Assembly (NCBI GenBank): GCA_041394985.1
Contig: JAWLBI010000001.1
Coordinates: forward strand, 1,364,001 to 1,428,000
From: JAGLON01 sp041394985
Lineage (GTDB): Bacteria; Zixibacteria; MSB-5A5; GN15; JAAZOE01
DNA: 64,000 nt
Direction: 5' to 3'
The notes beneath the pieces were generated by a model, which saw only the letters and a list, made by a program, of their open reading frames with translations, did not search any database and was not told where the DNA came from. Shown here piece after piece: positions 52,793 through 62,993 of the stretch. The position numbers and the translations under genes are program-made. How positions within the stretch are numbered: position 1 is the first letter of the stretch; each line of letters opens with the position of its first letter.

Positions 52793-55792
52793 ATGCGCAA
52801 AGTTCTTTTCATGTTCTGCACGGTCGCGTTAACCCTTCTCATATGTTCAACCGCAGTTTCATCAACCGGTACGACCCCGGAATTGGGGATCCGCGATAAA
52901 ACACCCGATGCCAGGGCGTTTATCAACGCGCGATTGCATATCTCACCGGATATCGTCTACGATAATGCCGTTTTCATCATAGAAAACGGTAAAGTAGTCA
53001 AAGTCGGAAAAGATGTCTCGATCCCGGACGGCGTCACGGTAATCGATCTGCAGGGTAAAACGATCTATCCCGGATTTATCGAGCCGCTATCGAGCTACGG
53101 TATCGTCGCGCACGATACGAAGGGAAATGACCGATCTCGAAATGCCCGGTATACTACCGATCGCATCGGCGGCAATGCCTGGAATGAGGCGATTCATGCC
53201 GAGATGAACTGGTTCCGGTTCTTCAAACCGGATACCGAGGCAATGAAAAAGCTGCATCAATCCGGCTTCTCGATCGCCCGCTCGGCCCGCCAGGACGGCA
53301 TTTTCCGAGGCAGAAGTTGCGTCGCACTGATCGGTGAGGGGCTGCCGAATGATGTCATTCTCGATCCGTCCAATGCGCATATTATTTCGTTCGATCGAGG
53401 AACATCCAAACAAGAATACCCTTCCTCCTTGATGGGCACGATCGCAATGATTCGCCAGATGTTCTATGATGTGCAATGGTATACCCAGACACACGAGGCA
53501 TACAAGCACAATCCGGGCGCCGAATTGCCCGAATTCAATGCCGCGGTCGAGGCCCTGGCGAATATTGAATCAGAACCGATCGTATTCGATGCCGGGCGAG
53601 ACGGGTCAAATCTCCTGCGTGTAAAAATACTGTGCAGCGAATTTGATCTATCGCCAGTGATTGTCGCCAGCGGATATGAATACAATAATATGAAAGACAT
53701 CACCGGTCTCAATGCGAGCCTGATCGTACCCGTAGATTTTCCGGAAACGCCGGAAATAAAGACACTGGAAGATCAACTTGACGTGACGCTGGGACAACTC
53801 CGCCATTGGGAAAGCGCTCCCGGCAATCCGGCCGCACTCGAAAAATCCGGTGTGCCGTTCGCCTTCACATCCTATCGCCTGAAAAAGACCGAAGACTTCC
53901 TGCCGAATGTTCGCAAGGCCGTGAAACGCGGTCTCTCGGAAAAGTTCGCGCTGGCTGCACTGACGACCGTCCCGGCCAAACTGTGCGGAATTTCGAATAC
54001 TGCCGGAACCCTCGAACCGGGCAAACTCGCCAATTTTATCGTGTGCGACGGCAACATCTTCGATGACGACTGCACGATCTATTCGGTCTGGGCGGTAGGC
54101 AAGCCGGATGAACTTATCCCTCTGCCGATGACCGAGTTTTCCGGTCAATATGAACTCGCAATCGGAGACAAAAAGGCGCAGTTGACAATTACCGGCACAG
54201 ACCCCAAATATAAAGGCGAATGGACTATTGACGGCTGGACCGGAAAGCTCGATGATGTCAGTATTGATCGAACGATGATTCAATTCGCCGGCAGCCTCGA
54301 CAGCGCCAAGACACAAGGCATCGCCAGATTCTCCGGGCGCAAAGATGGCAATACCATTACCGGGATGTGTACGCTCGGTGATGGAACAGTCGTGAACTGG
54401 ACCGCTGTTCGCACCGGCGATGCTCCGGCCGACAAGAAAACGGACAACGCCGAAAAACAGGATGAGCTGCTCGCCCGGACAACCTATCCGAACAAGGCAT
54501 ATGGCCCGGAGAAACCCCCGCAGCAATCCGATATCCTTATCAAGCATGCCACTATCTGGACTGCGGATGAGGCAGGCATTCTCGAAGACGCCGATATGCT
54601 CATCCGAGACGGTCGCATCGAGAAAATCGGTAAAAACCTGACTGCCCCGAGCGGCATCGCCGTTATTGATGCATCCGGTAGACACGTCACGCCGGGCATC
54701 ATAGATGCCCACTCGCACATCGCCATCGACGGCGACGTCAACGAGGGGACGCATGCGATAACACCCGAAGTGCGGATCGGTGATGTCATTGATCCCGAAC
54801 AGGTGAACATCTATCGGCAACTGGCAGGAGGCGTAACCGCCTGCCTGACACTGCATGGCTCGGCCAATCCCATTGGGGGCCAATGCCAGGCCATTAAGCT
54901 GCGATGGGGAAGCGATGCCGAAGAATTCAAAATAGACGGCGCTACTCCGACAATCAAACTTGCCCTCGGCGAAAACGTCAAGCAGAGCAACTGGGGAGAA
55001 AGATTTACGACGCGCTATCCGCAATCGCGCATGGGGGTTGAAGCCATTATTCGCGATGTCCTGCAGGCCGCCCGAGAATATGAGCAGGAATGGGATGCCT
55101 ATAACGCCCTATCCAAAAAGAAACAGGCTGCCGTGATTCCGCCTCGCCGCGATCTTGGCCTTGACGCGGTCGTCGAGTTCTTGCACGACGAAATGCTCGT
55201 CCACTGCCATACCTACATGCAGGCGGAAACGCTGATGCTGATGCGACTTGCCGAGGAATACGGCTTTACGATCGATGTCTTCATCCATGTACTGGAAGGC
55301 TACAAAGTCGCCGACGAGATGGCCAAACACGGCGTCGCCGGCACGACGTTCTCCGATTGGTGGGCGTACAAATTCGAAGTATACGATGCGATCCCATACA
55401 ATGCCAGCCTGATGGCCGAGCGGGGCGTGCTGACATCCGTCAAATCGGACGATATCGATCTGGCCCGACGCCTCAATCAGGAGGCAGGCAAAGTCATTCA
55501 CTACGGCGGCATGACGCCCGAAGAGGCGATCAAACTCGTCACCATCAATTCTGCAAAACAAATCGGCATCGATGACATGACCGGCAGTCTGACCGAAGGG
55601 AAAGATGCCGACTTCGTCATCTGGAGCGATTATCCGCTGTCGATGTATGCCAAGGCCGAACAAACCTGGATCGATGGCGCAAAATATTTCGACCTCGAAA
55701 CTGATAAACAACTGCGCGAGGATATCGAGAGAGAAAAAAACGCCTTGATTCAAAAAGTCCTTTCGATTGAAGAGAAAGGAGGCGCCAAATGA
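52793..55792 (+). CDS. Secreted tandem amidohydrolase
   Basis: The 999-residue protein has a signal peptide (KVLFMFCTVALTLLICSTAVSS) and two amidohydrolase-superfamily units. The first (about 35-450) keeps the composite beta domain and the LAALTTVPAKLCGISNTAGTLEPGK tail but has PGFIEPLSS where metal-binding members have PG-x-ID-x-H-x-H. The second (about 580-990) has PGIIDAHSHIA, GGVTACLTLHGSANPIGG, VHCHTYM and IDVFIHVLEGYKVA, so it should bind metal. A ~100-residue beta linker joins them. It probably hydrolyses a cyclic amide or peptide outside the cytoplasm. Confidence 0.85.
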   Translation: MRKVLFMFCTVALTLLICSTAVSSTGTTPELGIRDKTPDARAFINARLHISPDIVYDNAVFIIENGKVVKVGKDVSIPDGVTVIDLQGKTIYPGFIEPLSSYGIVAHDTKGNDRSRNARYTTDRIGGNAWNEAIHAEMNWFRFFKPDTEAMKKLHQSGFSIARSARQDGIFRGRSCVALIGEGLPNDVILDPSNAHIISFDRGTSKQEYPSSLMGTIAMIRQMFYDVQWYTQTHEAYKHNPGAELPEFNAAVEALANIESEPIVFDAGRDGSNLLRVKILCSEFDLSPVIVASGYEYNNMKDITGLNASLIVPVDFPETPEIKTLEDQLDVTLGQLRHWESAPGNPAALEKSGVPFAFTSYRLKKTEDFLPNVRKAVKRGLSEKFALAALTTVPAKLCGISNTAGTLEPGKLANFIVCDGNIFDDDCTIYSVWAVGKPDELIPLPMTEFSGQYELAIGDKKAQLTITGTDPKYKGEWTIDGWTGKLDDVSIDRTMIQFAGSLDSAKTQGIARFSGRKDGNTITGMCTLGDGTVVNWTAVRTGDAPADKKTDNAEKQDELLARTTYPNKAYGPEKPPQQSDILIKHATIWTADEAGILEDADMLIRDGRIEKIGKNLTAPSGIAVIDASGRHVTPGIIDAHSHIAIDGDVNEGTHAITPEVRIGDVIDPEQVNIYRQLAGGVTACLTLHGSANPIGGQCQAIKLRWGSDAEEFKIDGATPTIKLALGENVKQSNWGERFTTRYPQSRMGVEAIIRDVLQAAREYEQEWDAYNALSKKKQAAVIPPRRDLGLDAVVEFLHDEMLVHCHTYMQAETLMLMRLAEEYGFTIDVFIHVLEGYKVADEMAKHGVAGTTFSDWWAYKFEVYDAIPYNASLMAERGVLTSVKSDDIDLARRLNQEAGKVIHYGGMTPEEAIKLVTINSAKQIGIDDMTGSLTEGKDADFVIWSDYPLSMYAKAEQTWIDGAKYFDLETDKQLREDIEREKNALIQKVLSIEEKGGAK

Positions 55793-57117
55793 AGACGAAC
55801 AGATTGAACAGACAACGCATCCGCACGGCGCTGTTCATTTGTGCGATCATCCTTTTCTGCACATCTTTTATATATGGACATGACTATGTCCCCGGCGCTC
55901 CGCAATCGCATCCTGTCCTGCTGAAAGGCGGCACGGTCTTTACCATCACCGGTGGTGTGCTGGAAAACACCGATATCCTCTTCGTCGACGGGCGCATCGT
56001 ACAAATAGCCAAGAACATCACCGCGCCTGACAATACCGAAGTTATCGATATCTCAGGCAAATCCGTCTATCCGGGACTCATCGCACCATACACGGTAATC
56101 GGTCTGGTGGAAATCGGCGAAGTCCGAGCCACCGATGATCGCAATGAGACCGGAATGATAAACCCCAATGTCAAGGCGCACATCGCCTACAACCCCGATT
56201 CCGAAATCATTCCCTCGGTGCGCGCCAACGGCATCACGACGGCATTGATTGTACCGGGAGGACGATTAATCTGCGGGACGTCGAGCCTGATGAACCTCGA
56301 CGGCTGGACCTGGGAAGACGCCGCAGAAAAACTCGACATCGGGATTCATGTCAAATGGCCCGCCGCGAAGGCTCACAAAGGCTGGGATGACGAGCGATCT
56401 CTCGAGGAAATCAAGGAACAACTCCGCGAAAATCGCAAGGCCATTTACAAGGCCTTCGATGATGCGAAAACGTATTACCTTGCTCGCAAGGCGGATCCGA
56501 CAATCGACAAAGACAGCCGCTGGGAAGCGATGATTCCTGTGTTCGACAAAACGATGCCGGTATTCATCGAGGCCAATGATTATCGCCAGATCGAACAGGC
56601 CGTTCAATTCGCCAAGGATTATGAATTTAATATGATCTTGGTCGGCGGGCGAGATGCCTGGATGCGCCCGGAACTGCTCACGGACAATGACATTCCCGTC
56701 ATCGTCGAATGGTCTCAGCGGCTGCCGTCGCGAGAAGATGAACCGTATGATATCGTGTATGCACTTCCGGGGAAACTGAATGATGCCGGAGTGAAATTCT
56801 GTATGGCCCGGGCTGGCGGCGGTTGGACGAGAAACCTGCCGTTTCAGGCGGGGCAGGCGATCGCATTCGGCCTGCCGAAGGATATCGCTCTTCGAGCCAT
56901 GACTCTCTCGGCCGCGGAAATCCTCGGTGTGGACAAGGACCTAGGCTCTATAGAAGTCGGTAAAAAGGCAACGATCATCGTCTCCGATGGCGATATCTTC
57001 GATGTGCTTACGCAAAACATCGTGTTTGAATTTATCGAGGGGAAAGCCGTCGACCTGAATAACAAACACAAAGAACTGTACGAAAAGTACAAACTGAAAC
57101 ACTATTCAGGAGACTAA
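55789..57117 (+). CDS. Amidohydrolase paralogue without metal ligands
   Basis: The 442-residue protein starts with ATGA overlapping the stop of the previous gene and has a signal sequence (ALFICAIILFCTSFIYG). The fold is amidohydrolase-like (LLKGGTVFTITGGVLENTDILFVDGRIVQIAKNI and IALRAMTLSAAEILGVDKDLGSIEVGKKATIIVSDGD), but the HxH site reads PGLIAPYTVIG. It is similar to the first half of the protein upstream, so the two may form a complex with the active domain. No catalysis is expected. Confidence 0.8.
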   Translation: MKTNRLNRQRIRTALFICAIILFCTSFIYGHDYVPGAPQSHPVLLKGGTVFTITGGVLENTDILFVDGRIVQIAKNITAPDNTEVIDISGKSVYPGLIAPYTVIGLVEIGEVRATDDRNETGMINPNVKAHIAYNPDSEIIPSVRANGITTALIVPGGRLICGTSSLMNLDGWTWEDAAEKLDIGIHVKWPAAKAHKGWDDERSLEEIKEQLRENRKAIYKAFDDAKTYYLARKADPTIDKDSRWEAMIPVFDKTMPVFIEANDYRQIEQAVQFAKDYEFNMILVGGRDAWMRPELLTDNDIPVIVEWSQRLPSREDEPYDIVYALPGKLNDAGVKFCMARAGGGWTRNLPFQAGQAIAFGLPKDIALRAMTLSAAEILGVDKDLGSIEVGKKATIIVSDGDIFDVLTQNIVFEFIEGKAVDLNNKHKELYEKYKLKHYSGD

Positions 57118-58949
57118 GCGACGGCCAGCCTGAGACCGTCCTGAATCAATTTGGCCTGCTCCGGGTGAGACGCGGAGCGGGCCTTTAATTTGGCAATCAT
57201 ATTTTCCCGCAGGTCGGTATGCTTGCCGGATTTAGTCAGTAACTCAACCATCTCAACCGTCAACAACCAGTCTTCCGGAAAATCCCGCAGCACTTCAGCC
57301 CAGACTTCCGGGATGATATCATCAGGCGCCGCCCCAGTGCGGTAATCCCGCACCGATTGGAATAAAGCATTATATCTCAATTCATGCTCGGTATAATCGG
57401 TCCGGATCGTACGCATCTTCGAAATAAGCGCCGGCTGTTCATAGGCATCCTTATCTGCCGCACCGGAAAAAACCGATGTAATGCGCTCACCGACCGCCAT
57501 ATCATAAACGCCCCACTCGGGTCGAAAGAGCACTTCACTATTTCGCGAAACGGTACAGTTGTCGAAACTCATCAGCACGATTGTGCCGCCCCGGCGCAGG
57601 ACTTCCTTCAATACGCCCGCCACTCGGACACCGGATGCAAACTCCAAGACGCATTCCTTACCGGAGATAATGCCCTTGGCTTTCAAATCTCCATCGGACA
57701 AAGATTCCATAGCAGATCCGTCCGCCAGTCTGCCGATCGGCGATCCGAAGCCGTCCTTGTGGTATGACCGCCCATGACCATCGAGTTGCCTATCATTGAT
57801 TGCCAGGGCAGACGGCCCGGTTAATTGCAAATAAATTGGCTGACGCTCGTTATCGGTGATTACATTCGAAATTGTACCGGATACTTGTAGTCCCGAGCTG
57901 TACACGGCCGTCGCGACATTGGACGATTCGATTGCCTTCTGTAATCCTTCCAATCCGCCGCGCCGAAATGCCATGCCTTCGGCGAACGCTTCCAGTACAT
58001 CAATAAGCGTCTTGAAATCCGGCGTCACGAATAATTGTGGTTGCTCAGTCGTAATATCAAACGCGAAATCGGCCGCATTCGCATCGTACACCAGCTTTTT
58101 AACTTTCGGCTGCATACAACGATACGACTCGCCGATTGATGACAATAAACCCGCGCCGTAAATCTTAGGCGTATTCACATCGCCGATGAGCCCATACTCG
58201 ACCGTCCACCAGTGCAGGCGACTTAACAGCGCCATCTCGGACGGTGTCCCCAGATTATCCTGCTTATACAACACGTCTTTCTCGGCCTCGTCGATTTCCG
58301 CTTTGGGCACACCCGGCGTTTCCTTCAGAATTGACAGCTTGCGGATGGCCTCATATAATTCGAAATCCTTCTTCGACGACATGGCCTTGGAGCCGATTTC
58401 CCCGAACAACCAGAGATAATGCGAATATTCCTCATCCGCAATAATCGGCGCATGACCGGCCGCCTCGTGAATGATATCCGGCGACGGCGTATATTCGATA
58501 TGATTCAACTGCCGCATGTCGGATGCGATGACCAATACTTTGTGCGCCTGAAACGCCATAAATGCCGCAGGAGGGATAAAGCCATTGACCGATACGGCCG
58601 CCCATCCGATTTTGCCCAGAATCTTGTTCATCTCCTCGATGCTTGGAATCTTCTCGATTCCCAGACCGGTTTTTTTCAACCCTGAAAGGTAACTGTCATG
58701 AGCATTGTCTTTCAGAAAATCCACGCTCTGGCGCATGACATAACGCCAAACCGAATGATTAATAGGGGTATATGCCTTGTAGTTTTGATCGACGATAAAC
58801 TGTTTCAGGTATCGAGGCAGCTTGTTGATATTTTCATTGTCGTATGATTCCCAAAACGGAGCAACATCCTCAGCGGCCGGCGCAGAACCCGATTCGGACA
58901 AATCCATCGCCTGATACAGCTTCCGATTGTCATCGATAAAACAAACCAT
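57114..58949 (-). CDS. Aromatic amino acid hydroxylase (phenylalanine 4-monooxygenase type)
   Basis: The 611-residue protein has the biopterin-dependent hydroxylase core in its first ~300 residues. Iron ligands are His161 and His166 (HEAAGH) and Glu251 (WWTVEYGLIG), with the pterin-side TPSPDIIHE motif just before. The remaining ~300 residues (FRRGGLEGLQKAIESSNVATAVYSSGLQVSG...) have no counterpart in short PhhA enzymes but occur in long forms from related phyla. It should convert phenylalanine to tyrosine, feeding the catabolic genes at 59-64 kb. It converges on the amidohydrolase gene with a 4-bp overlap of stops. Confidence 0.88.
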   Translation of the reverse strand: MVCFIDDNRKLYQAMDLSESGSAPAAEDVAPFWESYDNENINKLPRYLKQFIVDQNYKAYTPINHSVWRYVMRQSVDFLKDNAHDSYLSGLKKTGLGIEKIPSIEEMNKILGKIGWAAVSVNGFIPPAAFMAFQAHKVLVIASDMRQLNHIEYTPSPDIIHEAAGHAPIIADEEYSHYLWLFGEIGSKAMSSKKDFELYEAIRKLSILKETPGVPKAEIDEAEKDVLYKQDNLGTPSEMALLSRLHWWTVEYGLIGDVNTPKIYGAGLLSSIGESYRCMQPKVKKLVYDANAADFAFDITTEQPQLFVTPDFKTLIDVLEAFAEGMAFRRGGLEGLQKAIESSNVATAVYSSGLQVSGTISNVITDNERQPIYLQLTGPSALAINDRQLDGHGRSYHKDGFGSPIGRLADGSAMESLSDGDLKAKGIISGKECVLEFASGVRVAGVLKEVLRRGGTIVLMSFDNCTVSRNSEVLFRPEWGVYDMAVGERITSVFSGAADKDAYEQPALISKMRTIRTDYTEHELRYNALFQSVRDYRTGAAPDDIIPEVWAEVLRDFPEDWLLTVEMVELLTKSGKHTDLRENMIAKLKARSASHPEQAKLIQDGLRLAVA

Positions 58950-59043
58950 ACAAACCCCTCGATATCTTTAAAAGACGTAATATGTACCGTATTTATCTAT
59001 ATTATACGAAAAATCCGGCCCGAGCGCAAGTTTTCCGCAAGGG

Positions 59044-60999
59044 TCAGGATGCCAGCCGCTCGCGCAGGCCTTCGTACTCTTTCAATGATTCCGGATTGGC
59101 CAGGGCGTCGCGGTTGCGAATCGGCTGCCCGTGAATGACTTTTGTCACCGCCAGTTCAACTTTCTTGCCGTTAATCGTAACCGGGATTTCCGATACCGGC
59201 AAAATAACGGCCGGAACATGCCGGGGAGACGCCTGCTGTCTGATTACAGCCCTGATTTTCTGCTTCATTTCCTCGGTCAGTGAACATCCCTCGGCCAATA
59301 CGACAAACAAAACAATCCGGCTGTCGCCGTTTTGGCTCTGCGCCACGACGATACTATCGACAATCTCCTCCATCGCCTCGACCGGCTCATAAATCTCTGC
59401 CGTACCGATACGCACCCCGCCCGGATTGAGTGTCGCATCCGACCGCCCGTACACGATTATCCCGCCATGCTCGGTGATCTTTATAAAATCGCCATGCCGC
59501 CACACGCCGGGGAAATGCTCGAAATACGCATCCCGGTATTTCTTCCCTTCAGGATCATTCCAGAACGATACCGGCATTGAAACGAACGGAGCCGTACAAA
59601 CTAGCTCGCCGACTTCATCGTGAACCGGTTTTTCATCGTCATTGTAAACCTCGACCTTCATTCCCAATCCCCGGCATTGAATCTCACCGGAATACACCGG
59701 CAGATTAGGGTTACCGAGCATAAAGCAGGACACGATATCCGTCCCGCCCGATATCGACGACAGACGCACATCCGCTTTGATATCCTGATAGACGAAATTG
59801 AAGTTTTCAGCCGACAGGGGAGAACCGGTCGACAAAACCGCCTTGAGGCTTCGCAAATCGTTCTCCCGGCCTGGGTGTATCCCGGCCGACTGGCATCCCG
59901 ACAGATACTTGGGACTGGTGCCGAAAATAGTAATCTTCTCTTTTGCGACCGCCTCCCACAGAATGCCAGCGTGAGGATACATCGGGTTGCCGTCATAGAG
60001 GAACACCGTCGCGCCGATCGCCAGCGAACTGACCAGCCAGTTCCACATCATCCACCCGCACGTCGTAAAATACGTGATGACATCCTCGCGCCGCACATCG
60101 GTATGCAGCGCTATTTCCTTGAAATGCTGCAACAGAGTCCCACCGGCCCCGTGAACCATACACTTGGGCAAACCCGTTGTCCCGGATGAATACATTATAT
60201 ATACCGGATGATTGAATGGTAGTTGCACGAACACTAACTCAACAGTCGAATCATCTGCCAACTCGGCAAATGATATCGCGCTCTCGATTCCGGGATGAAC
60301 GGCTCCTTCACTGTCCGACACCGTAATGATTGATGTAATAGCCGAAATATGTTCTTTCAGTTGCGCGACTTTTTCTACAGTCGAAAACGATTTCCCGTTA
60401 TACAGATACTCGTCTATCGCAAAGAGTACCTTCGGTTCGATCTGGCTGAATCTGTCGAACACGCCCTTAAATCCGAAATCCGGCGAACAGGATGACCAGA
60501 TTGCCCCGATACTCGTCGCCGCCAGCATCGCGATGATCGCCTCCGGCCGGTTCGTGATGAATCCCGCCACGCGGTCACCGGTCTTCACACCAAGCTTTTT
60601 CAGCCCTGCCGCGCACGATGCGACCCGTTGATACAACTCGGCATACGAAAGTCGGCTCCGAATGCCCGATTCATTCTGATATATCAGCGCCGGATGATCA
60701 TCTCGGTATCGTAGCAGATTTTCCGCAAAGTTGAACTCCGCGCCGTCAAACCACTTGGCGCCGAACATCTCATGGCCCGTCAGAACACGGTCATATGATT
60801 TTGAATGAGAAAACTCCCCAAACCCCCAGATGCACTGCCAGAACGCCTCAATGTCAGTCACCGACCAGTCATACAATTCATGATATGTTTGGAAGGCTTG
60901 CCCGGTTTTTTCACTCGCGAACCGCATGAAGTCGGTCATTCGAGAGTTCGCGATTTGATCATCGGTCGGTTGCCAGAGCGGAGCTGTCATCAGGGTCAT
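59044..60999 (-). CDS. Acetoacetyl-CoA synthetase
   Basis: The 651-residue length is that of acetoacetyl-CoA synthetases. Adenylate-forming motifs include YSSGTTGLPKCMVHG (P-loop), the GGTDIVSCF region and YGRSDATLNPGGVRIG, with catalytic Lys in TINGKKVELAV. It activates acetoacetate to acetoacetyl-CoA. Acetoacetate is the end product of tyrosine breakdown through fumarylacetoacetase, encoded two genes upstream, so the gene fits as the last step. The start overlaps the end of the flavin reductase-like gene by 4 bp. Confidence 0.92.
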   Translation of the reverse strand: MTLMTAPLWQPTDDQIANSRMTDFMRFASEKTGQAFQTYHELYDWSVTDIEAFWQCIWGFGEFSHSKSYDRVLTGHEMFGAKWFDGAEFNFAENLLRYRDDHPALIYQNESGIRSRLSYAELYQRVASCAAGLKKLGVKTGDRVAGFITNRPEAIIAMLAATSIGAIWSSCSPDFGFKGVFDRFSQIEPKVLFAIDEYLYNGKSFSTVEKVAQLKEHISAITSIITVSDSEGAVHPGIESAISFAELADDSTVELVFVQLPFNHPVYIMYSSGTTGLPKCMVHGAGGTLLQHFKEIALHTDVRREDVITYFTTCGWMMWNWLVSSLAIGATVFLYDGNPMYPHAGILWEAVAKEKITIFGTSPKYLSGCQSAGIHPGRENDLRSLKAVLSTGSPLSAENFNFVYQDIKADVRLSSISGGTDIVSCFMLGNPNLPVYSGEIQCRGLGMKVEVYNDDEKPVHDEVGELVCTAPFVSMPVSFWNDPEGKKYRDAYFEHFPGVWRHGDFIKITEHGGIIVYGRSDATLNPGGVRIGTAEIYEPVEAMEEIVDSIVVAQSQNGDSRIVLFVVLAEGCSLTEEMKQKIRAVIRQQASPRHVPAVILPVSEIPVTINGKKVELAVTKVIHGQPIRNRDALANPESLKEYEGLRERLAS

Positions 61000-61964
61000 T
61001 CCGCATTCGCCTGCAAAAATACGGCAACATGCCAGGCAGTATTGGTATCGCGCCGAGCCAGCGCCGCAACAATACAGCGCTCCAGCAACTCGGCCGCGCG
61101 AATCTTGTTGTGATCCAGAATAGATTTGGTCATCGACAACATCGTTTTGACATCGCGGCGCAACTCCGCCTCGTTAAATCCGCTCTCGTGAAATGAAATG
61201 GCTTTGAAATCGCGAATAAACTGTATTGACTCGGTCTCGGACGGTACGGCTTCGCAATTAGCCAGTTGCGCCAAATTATTAGCCGACAGCACCGTCGATT
61301 TCTTCAGAGCCTCCGGCAGGCCGTCAAATCCGATGCCGGTTCGTCCGATCGGCTTGGCGACCTCGAACAAAGCCGCGCCGTGCGAGCGTGTGTACCAGTT
61401 ATCACCATTGCGCCCGACCAGATCAATCTTTTGCTGATCAATACCGCCATCAGTCATAATATCCTTGGCGATGTGTATCTTTTGCACCTCGCACACGACC
61501 AGATTCCCTGCAATCGGACCGCTCCCGGTCTCGATAATCTGCTTAACCGTGCACTCCATCTGAAACGGTGATTCCTTTACACGCGGCGGTTTTACAATAT
61601 CCGACTTCATCGCCGTCAGACCGCTCTTGACAAATTCGTCGACATCGGACGAATATTCCGTCGAGGCCAGACTCACTTGCTCGACCATGGCATGTGTCAC
61701 CGCCTGCACGACACACTCAGGCACATCGCGCAGATTATTTAATGTATCTTTGGCCGTCGAATCTTTTCCTCGCAGCGTGGGAGAGAAGACCACAATCGGC
61801 GGATTGGCGCCGAACATATTGTAAAATGAAAATGGCGACAGATTCACGACGCCGCCTTTCGAAATCGTTGATACCAAAGCAATCGGCCGAGGTCCGATAC
61901 CGCCGACCATCAGGCGATACACCTCGCGAACATCCACTTCTTTCGGAATGATATCGATCATCAA
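60996..61964 (-). CDS. Flavin reductase-like FMN-binding split-barrel protein
   Basis: The 322-residue protein has the FMN-binding split barrel of the DIM6/NTAB family in its first ~200 residues (RLMVGGIGPRPIALVSTISKGGVVNLSPFSFYNMFGANPPIVVFSP). A C-terminal ~110-residue helical extension follows. It may reduce flavin or act as a flavoprotein in aromatic ring breakdown; its place between fumarylacetoacetase and acetoacetyl-CoA synthetase genes links it to tyrosine catabolism, but the exact step is unknown. Confidence 0.82.
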   Translation of the reverse strand: MMIDIIPKEVDVREVYRLMVGGIGPRPIALVSTISKGGVVNLSPFSFYNMFGANPPIVVFSPTLRGKDSTAKDTLNNLRDVPECVVQAVTHAMVEQVSLASTEYSSDVDEFVKSGLTAMKSDIVKPPRVKESPFQMECTVKQIIETGSGPIAGNLVVCEVQKIHIAKDIMTDGGIDQQKIDLVGRNGDNWYTRSHGAALFEVAKPIGRTGIGFDGLPEALKKSTVLSANNLAQLANCEAVPSETESIQFIRDFKAISFHESGFNEAELRRDVKTMLSMTKSILDHNKIRAAELLERCIVAALARRDTNTAWHVAVFLQANAE

Positions 61965-61970
61965 TTTTTC

Positions 61971-62987
61971 CTATTTATGTTTCAATTCCAGAATGGAATA
62001 ATCCCCCGGCCCTTTTCGGACACGATTGGTCAGAGTTCCAAGACCGGTAATCGAGAGTGATATTTCATCACCGTCCTGTAACCAAACCGAAGTATACGAT
62101 TGTCCGGCAGCCTCGGCTTCGCGAGCCTTCGTGCCGTTCAACTCAAGATAACAACCGGTTCCGACCGTACCTGACCCGATTACATCGCCCGCGAACAACT
62201 CGACGCCATACGATGCCCGCTCGATAATCTGCGCGAATGTCCAGTTCATGTCCTTCAAGTTCCCGCGCGATATCTCCCGCCCATTGTGCTGCGCCGTCAT
62301 TACCAAATCATATGTCGCACCACTCGGTGTATCTATTTTGTACTGCTCCAGTTCATCAGGAGTCACTAACCACGGGCCCAATACTGTCGCGAAATCTTTG
62401 CCTTTGGCCGGACCGAGACTCAACTTCATTTCCTCCATCTGTAACTGCCGAGCCGACAAATCGTTCATTATCGTAAACCCGGCGATATGCTCATCCGCCT
62501 TCGCCGCCGAAATATTCTTGCCGCCTTTCCCGATAACAATCGCGCACTCCAGTTCGAAATCGAGTCTCTCAAAATGATCTTTTTCCAAAATCACATCGCC
62601 TTCGCCGACAATCGCATTGTGATTCGTGAAGTAAAAGACAGGAAACTGATCGAACTCCGGAATCATCTCCGCCCCGCGATTTTTCCGAGCCGTCTCGACA
62701 TGCTGCCGGAAGGCATAGGCATCGCGGCAGGAGGGAGGCCTCGGAATCGGCGACAGCAACCGCACCGAATCGGCTTCAATTCGCTTACAGTCTATGCCTG
62801 ATTTGATGTGTTGCTCTATCGAGTGCGCTCTTTGCAATCCATCCTCTTTATTCAGTAGTTCCAAGAGGTGCTTCGGCACATCGATCTTGCACACCTTCCC
62901 GCATTTGTGCAGGTCATAGATTGAGTTATCGATTAATAACCCCGCTCTGACCTTGCCCTCTTCTTTTTCAAACGATACCAGTTTCAT
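61971..62987 (-). CDS. Fumarylacetoacetate hydrolase family protein
   Basis: The 338-residue protein has the FAH-family C-terminal domain, with the metal-binding acidic residues in ELECAIVIGKGGKNIS, IMNDLSARQLQ and GPAKGKDFATVLGPWLVT, and GDVIGSGTVGTGCYLEL near the end. Its length and the DAYAFRQHVETARKNRG stretch fit the FAH type that acts on fumarylacetoacetate or a similar 2-oxo acid. With the hydroxylase and acetoacetyl-CoA synthetase it suggests homogentisate-route tyrosine degradation. Confidence 0.85.
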   Translation of the reverse strand: MKLVSFEKEEGKVRAGLLIDNSIYDLHKCGKVCKIDVPKHLLELLNKEDGLQRAHSIEQHIKSGIDCKRIEADSVRLLSPIPRPPSCRDAYAFRQHVETARKNRGAEMIPEFDQFPVFYFTNHNAIVGEGDVILEKDHFERLDFELECAIVIGKGGKNISAAKADEHIAGFTIMNDLSARQLQMEEMKLSLGPAKGKDFATVLGPWLVTPDELEQYKIDTPSGATYDLVMTAQHNGREISRGNLKDMNWTFAQIIERASYGVELFAGDVIGSGTVGTGCYLELNGTKAREAEAAGQSYTSVWLQDGDEISLSITGLGTLTNRVRKGPGDYSILELKHK

Positions 62988-62993
62988 GGGAGA

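Noticed and set aside
53648..55024. 458-codon open frame on the minus strand
   Set aside because: It is antisense to the tandem amidohydrolase, which has clear motifs; the reverse frame has none.
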